A DNA stretch of 64,000 nucleotides, from positions 186,001-250,000 of the forward strand of contig JAFVTQ010000001.1 in assembly GCA_017503135.1 (NCBI GenBank), written 5' to 3'. The notes beneath the pieces were generated by a model. The model worked only from the letters and a program-made list of their open reading frames with translations. It ran no database searches and was not told the origin of the DNA. Position numbers and translations under genes: made by a program. Below are positions 60,308 through 64,000 of this stretch, one piece after another; within the stretch, counting starts at the first letter, position 1; every line of letters starts with the position of its first letter. The DNA is from Clostridia bacterium. GTDB taxonomy: Bacteria; Bacillota; Clostridia; Oscillospirales; Acutalibacteraceae.

Positions 60308-60726
60308 GTAATCTCACTTTGCATTACAATGTTCCAGGCGATGATTTTACCCGAGCAGGTGAAGCATCTGGCTCAGTTAAAAGAACCCTTAAAGATTTAG
60401 GGTTTAGTCCCGAAATGGTGAGAAAGGTTGTTATCGCTCTTTATGAAGCCGAAATCAACCTTGTTATTCACGCAGGTGGTGGCGAGATTGATGTTGAAAT
60501 TTCACCTGAGAGTGTGGATATGGTGCTCACAGATAAAGGTCCCGGAATTCCCGATGTTGAAATGGCTATGAAAGAAGGCTATTCAACAGCGCCCGATAAT
60601 GTGCGTTCTTTGGGATTTGGCGCAGGTATGGGACTCCCTAATATTAAAAAATATACCGACGAAATGAAAATTGACTCTGTTGTCGGTGAGGGTACAACAA
60701 TGTACCTTAAAGTATATAATAATTGA
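60304..60726 (+). CDS. HATPase-fold serine kinase/anti-sigma-like protein
   Basis: 140 residues with the GHKL ATP-binding fold of RsbW/SpoIIAB relatives: N box in ALYEAEINLVIHAGGGEIDV, G1 box VLTDKGPGIPDVEMAM, and G2 box SLGFGAGMGLPNIKKYTDEM. It probably phosphorylates or sequesters a partner protein. Context between a DRTGG protein and an iron-sulfur hydrogenase-like protein is a conserved clostridial arrangement. Overlaps both neighbours by a few bases. Confidence 0.85.
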   Translation: MSNLTLHYNVPGDDFTRAGEASGSVKRTLKDLGFSPEMVRKVVIALYEAEINLVIHAGGGEIDVEISPESVDMVLTDKGPGIPDVEMAMKEGYSTAPDNVRSLGFGAGMGLPNIKKYTDEMKIDSVVGEGTTMYLKVYNN

Positions 60727-60740
60727 TAAGAGTGATAAGA

Positions 60741-62015
60741 ATGAACGAAACTTATTTCCATTCTGTTAGACTTGATGAAGAAAAATGTAAGGGTTGCGTG
60801 AGTTGTCTTAAAAGATGCCCTACAAAAGCCATCAGAGTTAGAAACGGAAAGGCTTACATAATTTCAGAAAGATGTGTTGACTGTGGTGAATGCATTAGAA
60901 TTTGTCCGCATCACGCAAAATATGCTGAAAAATATTCATTGAACGAAATCCTTGAATACAAATATAGAATTGCTGTGCCGGCACCGTCACTTTATGGTCA
61001 GTTCAATAACCTTGAAGATACTGACTATGTATTGACAGGCCTTAAAAGAATGGGCTTTGACGATGTTTTTGAAGTTTCAAAGGGTGCAGAGCTGGTCAGT
61101 GAAGCAACAAGAATTCTGCTTTCAATGAACAAATCAAATAAACCAATGATTTCTTCAGCTTGCCCTGCTGTTGTGCGACTTATCAGAGTGCGTTTTCCTA
61201 ACCTTATTGAAAACGTTGTTGATTTAAATGCACCAATGGAAGAAGCAGCTCGTCTTGCAAGAATTAAGGCAAAACAAGAGACAGGGCTTGAAGATAGTGA
61301 TATCGGTGTTTTCTTTATTACACCTTGTACTGCAAAGATTACATCAATCAAACAACCAATCTGTAACGGCAAGTCAAATATCAATGGTGTTTTAGCAATT
61401 AAAGACATTTATCCTGTTTTGGTTAGTCAGATGGATAAAATCATCGAGCTTGAAGACTTGAAGGATTCGGGCATTATCGGTGTCAGTTGGGCATCATCAG
61501 GTGGCGAATCTGCAGCAATTTTAAGAGAAAGACATTTGGCTGCTGATGGCATTGAAAATGTTATCAAGGTGCTTAAAGAGTTAGAAGACGAAAAACTCAA
61601 CGACCTTGAATTCATCGAGCTTAATGCTTGTTCAGGCGGTTGTGTGGGTGGACCGCTCACCGTTGAAAATCCATTTGTGGCAAAGGCAAGACTTCAAAGA
61701 CTTCGCAAATATATGCCTATTTCTTGTAATCACCTTGAATATGACACAATTCCAAAAGAAATGTATTGGGAAAAACCACTTGAAGCAACCCCTTGGAAAT
61801 TGGCTGACAATGTGTTTGAAGCAATGCAGAAAATGAGTGATATCAACGAGCTTGAAAAGACCTTGCCTGGTCTTGATTGCGGAATGTGTGGCTCACCGTC
61901 TTGCAGAACATTTGCAGAAGATGTTGTAATCGGCAAAGCAGACAAAAATGACTGTATTTTTGCAATGAAAGATAAAGAAGGCGTAGTTATCCCAAAACCT
62001 TTCCGAACTGAGTAA
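60741..62015 (+). CDS. [FeFe]-hydrogenase-like iron-sulfur protein (sensory type)
   Basis: About 424 residues. Two N-terminal [4Fe-4S] motifs (CKGCVSCLKRCPTKAI and CVDCGECIRICPHHA) precede a hydrogenase large-subunit-like core with SSACPAVVRLIRVRFPNL, FITPCTAKITSI and ACSGGCVGGPLTVENP, which correspond to the TSCCPxW, PCxxKK and C-GGC regions; one Cys of the first motif is Ala. A C-terminal cluster LDCGMCGSPSCRTFAEDV is a third iron-sulfur module. This matches the non-catalytic or sensory group rather than HydA. The longest frame starts at a TTG (60723), but the ATG at 60741 behind GAGTGAT is preferred. Confidence 0.82.
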   Translation: MNETYFHSVRLDEEKCKGCVSCLKRCPTKAIRVRNGKAYIISERCVDCGECIRICPHHAKYAEKYSLNEILEYKYRIAVPAPSLYGQFNNLEDTDYVLTGLKRMGFDDVFEVSKGAELVSEATRILLSMNKSNKPMISSACPAVVRLIRVRFPNLIENVVDLNAPMEEAARLARIKAKQETGLEDSDIGVFFITPCTAKITSIKQPICNGKSNINGVLAIKDIYPVLVSQMDKIIELEDLKDSGIIGVSWASSGGESAAILRERHLAADGIENVIKVLKELEDEKLNDLEFIELNACSGGCVGGPLTVENPFVAKARLQRLRKYMPISCNHLEYDTIPKEMYWEKPLEATPWKLADNVFEAMQKMSDINELEKTLPGLDCGMCGSPSCRTFAEDVVIGKADKNDCIFAMKDKEGVVIPKPFRTE

Positions 62016-62026
62016 CTACTGATTGC

Positions 62027-62160
62027 AATCTTATGCATAATTCTTAACGGCTATTTTCTCGTCATAGCTCGTCCAAAATACTCGCCAATACACAAAGTAT
62101 TGCCTCCGTTTTTTGACGGCTCTGACAAAAAACTATCTCGTTAATATTTACGCATCGATT
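62027..62160. repeat. 134-nt imperfect palindrome inside the cluster
   Basis: The whole gap between the hydrogenase-like gene and the second DRTGG gene is one long inverted repeat centred at about 62094. Centre: CAATAC (62086-62091) and GTATTG (62097-62102) around ACAAA. Outer arms: AATCTTATGCATAATTCTTA with the following ACG pair with CGTTAATATTTACGCATCGA and TT (12 of 15 matches in the inner part). The intermediate arms also pair with gaps. It carries no supported ORF and looks like a MITE-type or structured RNA element. Confidence 0.7.
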
Positions 62161-62190
62161 TTATCAGCAGTTACTATTAGGAGAAATACA

Positions 62191-62517
62191 ATGAATACAA
62201 AACAATTAGTTGAAAAATTAAATCTTAAAGTGCTGGTCAGTGGCGAGATGGAACGTGAAATCACAGGTGGATATTGCGGTGACTTGCTCAGCTGGGTAAT
62301 GGGCAGAGCACAGAGCGGTGACTGTTGGTTTACTGTTATGGGTAACATCAACGCTATTGGTGTTTGTGTTCTTGCCGACTGTGCTTGCATTGTCCTTTGT
62401 GAAAATGCAACCCTTGACGACAATGCAAAAGACCGTGCAGAAATGCAGGGCGTGTGCATTCTTTCGTCAGAAGAAAACGCTTATACTCTCGCTACAAAAC
62501 TCGGTGAAATATTATGA
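62191..62517 (+). CDS. DRTGG-domain protein (second)
   Basis: 108 residues: KQLVEKLNLKVLVSGEMERE, GYCGDLLSWVMGRAQSGDCW, then IVLCENATLDDNAKDRAEMQ and GVCILSSEENAYTLATKLGE. This is the second DRTGG-type protein of the set and is a different subtype from the first. The ATG at 62191 has TAGGAGA upstream; the longer frame runs through the palindrome and is rejected. It overlaps the PHP gene by ATGA. Confidence 0.8.
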   Translation: MNTKQLVEKLNLKVLVSGEMEREITGGYCGDLLSWVMGRAQSGDCWFTVMGNINAIGVCVLADCACIVLCENATLDDNAKDRAEMQGVCILSSEENAYTLATKLGEIL

Positions 62518-63227
62518 AATTAAAGTATGATTTTCACCTGCATTCGTGCTTATCCCCTTGTGGCGATAACGATATGACACCATATAACCTTGTCAATATG
62601 GCAAAGTTAATGGGTTATGATATTATCGCTCTCACAGACCACAATTCCTGTCTTAATTGCCCTGCCGCTATCAAAGCAGGGGAACAGGCGGGTATTACGG
62701 TTGTGCCCGGAATGGAACTTTGCACAGCAGAAGAAATTCATACCGTTTGCCTTTTTCCAACTCTTGAAAAGGCGTTGGAGTTTTCAGAATATGTAAAAAC
62801 CACAATGCCACTCATTAAAAATGATGAGAGTATTTTCGGTAATCAATACATAATGGACGAAACCGACCAGATTTTAGGCAAAGAAGAAATACTTTTAACA
62901 ACAGCATCGGGAATAAGCATTGATGATGTTGTCAGCGAAGTTGCAAAATATGACGGTGCAGTTTTCCCTGCACACCTTGACAGAGCATCTTATTCTGTGT
63001 TGTCAGTATTGGGCTTTATGTACCCTGAAATGAATTTCACTTGCGCTGAATTTACACACAAAGCGTATATCCCACAGTATGAAGAAATGCACGAGTTGTT
63101 AAAAGGAATGAAGCATCTTCGCAATTCTGATGCCCACTATCTTGAAAATATGGTAGAAGCAACAGAAAGTATAGACATTCCCGAATGCACAGCACAAGCA
63201 GTTGTGAATTATATTTTAGGTAAATAA
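62514..63227 (+). CDS. PHP-domain metal-dependent phosphoesterase
   Basis: 237 residues. The PHP motifs are in order: YDFHLHSCLSPCGDNDMTPY (HxH), IIALTDHNSCLN (DH), VVPGMELCTAEEIHTVCLF (E and H), GAVFPAHLDRAS, and LRNSDAHYLENM (DxH). It probably hydrolyses a phosphoester of a small molecule or nucleic acid with a trinuclear metal centre. It closes the DRTGG/HATPase/iron-sulfur set; in related genomes NuoE/NuoF/HydA-type hydrogenase genes usually follow, but here they do not. Confidence 0.88.
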   Translation: MKLKYDFHLHSCLSPCGDNDMTPYNLVNMAKLMGYDIIALTDHNSCLNCPAAIKAGEQAGITVVPGMELCTAEEIHTVCLFPTLEKALEFSEYVKTTMPLIKNDESIFGNQYIMDETDQILGKEEILLTTASGISIDDVVSEVAKYDGAVFPAHLDRASYSVLSVLGFMYPEMNFTCAEFTHKAYIPQYEEMHELLKGMKHLRNSDAHYLENMVEATESIDIPECTAQAVVNYILGK

Positions 63228-63228
63228 T

Positions 63229-63254
63229 GTAGGGGCGGGTCTCTGTGCCCGCCC
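63229..63254. repeat. GGGCGGG palindrome (variant of the dispersed repeat)
   Basis: GTAGGGGCGGG and CCCGCCC around TCTCTGTG (63229-63254). Same GTAGGGGCG edge as the other dispersed copies, but a different inner stem. It lies directly after the PHP gene. Confidence 0.65.
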
Positions 63255-63281
63255 GAGAGTATTTAATAAGGAAGAGTGGCT

Positions 63282-63665
63282 ATGAAAGAAAAGGATTATT
63301 ATACTTTGTTTGTTGATTTATGCTTAAAGCGATGCTTAACAGATGATTATGGAGATAAATCAAAAGTTCGGCAACATAATCGTTCTATGAACAAATTATT
63401 GAAACTCCAGAAAGAAATGGAAGAAAAAGATTGCTCTGAGATTTTAGATAAACTCTTAATACACGATGATGATAGAGTAAAACTATCTGCAGGAACTTTT
63501 GCTGTGGATTTTCCTTCTCACAGAGAAAAATCAATTATTGCAATAAATGATGTTGCAAAGAAATCCAAAGATAAAATGTTATCATTTGATGCTTATATGG
63601 TGTTAGGCGTTAAAGGTTTAAGAGAAGAAGCTCAAAAGTTAGATTCTTTAGAGAAAGATAATTAA
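63282..63665 (+). CDS. HEAT-like helical protein (DUF2019-like)
   Basis: About 127 residues, all helical: YYTLFVDLCLKRCLTDDYGD, QHNRSMNKLLKLQKEMEEKD, DDDRVKLSAGTFAVDFPSHR. The pattern of short helices with D..VKLSAG resembles HEAT/DUF2019 proteins, which are small soluble immunity- or scaffold-like proteins. A GTG at 63276 is possible, but AAGGAAGAG fits the ATG at 63282. It is bracketed on both sides by the dispersed GGGCG palindromes. Function unknown. Confidence 0.65.
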   Translation: MKEKDYYTLFVDLCLKRCLTDDYGDKSKVRQHNRSMNKLLKLQKEMEEKDCSEILDKLLIHDDDRVKLSAGTFAVDFPSHREKSIIAINDVAKKSKDKMLSFDAYMVLGVKGLREEAQKLDSLEKDN

Positions 63666-63666
63666 C

Positions 63667-63690
63667 GGGCGATTCGTGAATCGCCCCTAC
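63667..63690. repeat. dispersed GGGCG palindrome
   Basis: GGGCGATTCGTGAATCGCCC followed by CTAC (63667-63690). It differs from the copy at 22517-22540 at only one loop base. Confidence 0.78.
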
Positions 63691-63707
63691 AAAGTTTTAT
63701 AACAGCA

Positions 63708-63733
63708 AAAAAGGGACACGATGTGTCCCTTTA
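63708..63733. terminator. bidirectional terminator
   Basis: AAAGGGACAC (63710-63719) and GTGTCCCTTT (63723-63732) with a GAT loop, A-rich on the left and T-rich on the right, between convergent genes. Confidence 0.85.
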
Positions 63734-63741
63734 GTTTTTAA

Positions 63742-64000
63742 TTATTTTATTCTCTCACAAATTGTGAGCATATATTCATTAATCTTTTCGGTCTGGAATT
63801 GGTGGTTTTCAATACTTAAAACATCAATTCCTTTTTGAATTTCAATAACCCCGTTGCCGTCAATTTTGGTGTATGCTTCTTTTTTAGTCCATATTTCATA
63901 AAAAGCGTCAGCGGTTGGGTTTTCTTCAAAAAACTCTTTTTCTTTTCCGTGGAAATATCGGTTTGCAATTTTTTCAAAGTTTCTGGTGTCATCAATTTTT
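63742..64000 (-). CDS. 4'-phosphopantetheinyl transferase superfamily protein, partial (5' end outside window)
   Basis: Only the last 86 codons are visible. The minus strand reads DDTRNFEKIANRYFHGKEKE, then FYEIWTKKEAYTKIDGNGV, ending TICERIK. WTKKEAYTK is the conserved W-x-x-KEAxxK motif of Sfp-type transferases, which attach the phosphopantetheine arm to carrier proteins, and FHGKEKEFF matches the preceding family block. Its likely client could be the acyl carrier protein at 8375, although it lies far away. Confidence 0.82.
   Translation of the reverse strand, partial: KIDDTRNFEKIANRYFHGKEKEFFEENPTADAFYEIWTKKEAYTKIDGNGVIEIQKGIDVLSIENHQFQTEKINEYMLTICERIK

Noticed and set aside
60741-62015. 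Catalytic HydA hydrogenase
   Set aside because: The first H-cluster motif has SSACP instead of TSCCP, and the context is regulatory.
1-64000. CRISPR array, prophage or insertion sequence
   Set aside because: No regularly spaced direct repeats, transposase, integrase or phage structural genes were seen.

Overview
The window looks like a chromosomal segment of a low-GC, spore-forming, anaerobic Clostridia, most like a gut Oscillospiraceae/Ruminococcaceae. The reasons are the AT-rich sequence, strong GGAGG-type ribosome sites, sigma-A promoters of the TTGACA-N17-TATAAT kind, the sporulation genes spoIVA, spoIIE and a SPOCS/LysM coat-type protein, a [FeFe]-hydrogenase-like iron-sulfur protein with DRTGG/PHP partners, methylglyoxal synthase beside minD, and plant-sugar genes (GH36 alpha-galactosidase, GH28 pectinase-like enzyme, three GPH-type sugar symporters). 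No rRNA, CRISPR array, phage or transposase gene was seen. One intact tRNA, Leu(GAG), is present.

Layout. 1-8311: a partial D-2-hydroxyacid dehydrogenase (minus), then a seven-gene plus-strand operon: VTT membrane protein, galactokinase-like GHMP kinase, two M42 aminopeptidases, GNAT, PLP-dependent methionine gamma-lyase-like protein, phosphohexomutase. 8317-11319: acpP, proS and a membrane-bound XRE regulator. 11402-16247 (minus): a five-gene operon in which two double-SCP2-domain proteins bracket a glutamate-1-semialdehyde-aminomutase-like aminotransferase and a split transketolase. I know no pathway for this set and regard it as the best candidate for an undescribed system. 16504-21311: secA and two unknown membrane proteins. 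21432-27474: trpS, a polar amino-acid ABC transporter, surface proteins, a small gene with a LexA-type operator, and a ribbon-helix-helix regulator. 27494-35333: GH36, spoIVA, SPOCS-LysM protein, dusB, GPH symporter. 35458-41448: a shikimate operon (aroB, aroA, aroC, chorismate mutase, aroE-aroK fusion, aroQ) preceded by a C-terminal remnant of prephenate dehydrogenase. 41524-54149: GH28, spoIIE, minD-mgsA, hisS-aspS, a HEYGH membrane protein and two divergent GPH symporters. 54241-55683: tRNA-Leu followed by two tRNA-derived palindromic repeat units and small proteins. 55721-64000: condensation-fold protein with a membrane partner, a second membrane HTH protein, DUF554 protein, the DRTGG/HATPase/hydrogenase-like/DRTGG/PHP cluster with a 134-nt palindrome inside it, and a partial phosphopantetheinyl transferase.

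The genes suggest a fermentative cell that takes up and hydrolyses plant oligosaccharides, makes chorismate, and sporulates. Start codons were moved from the longest possible ORF to the ATG/GTG/TTG best placed behind a ribosome-binding site; each case is stated. All functional names come from motif recognition by eye. No database search was run.
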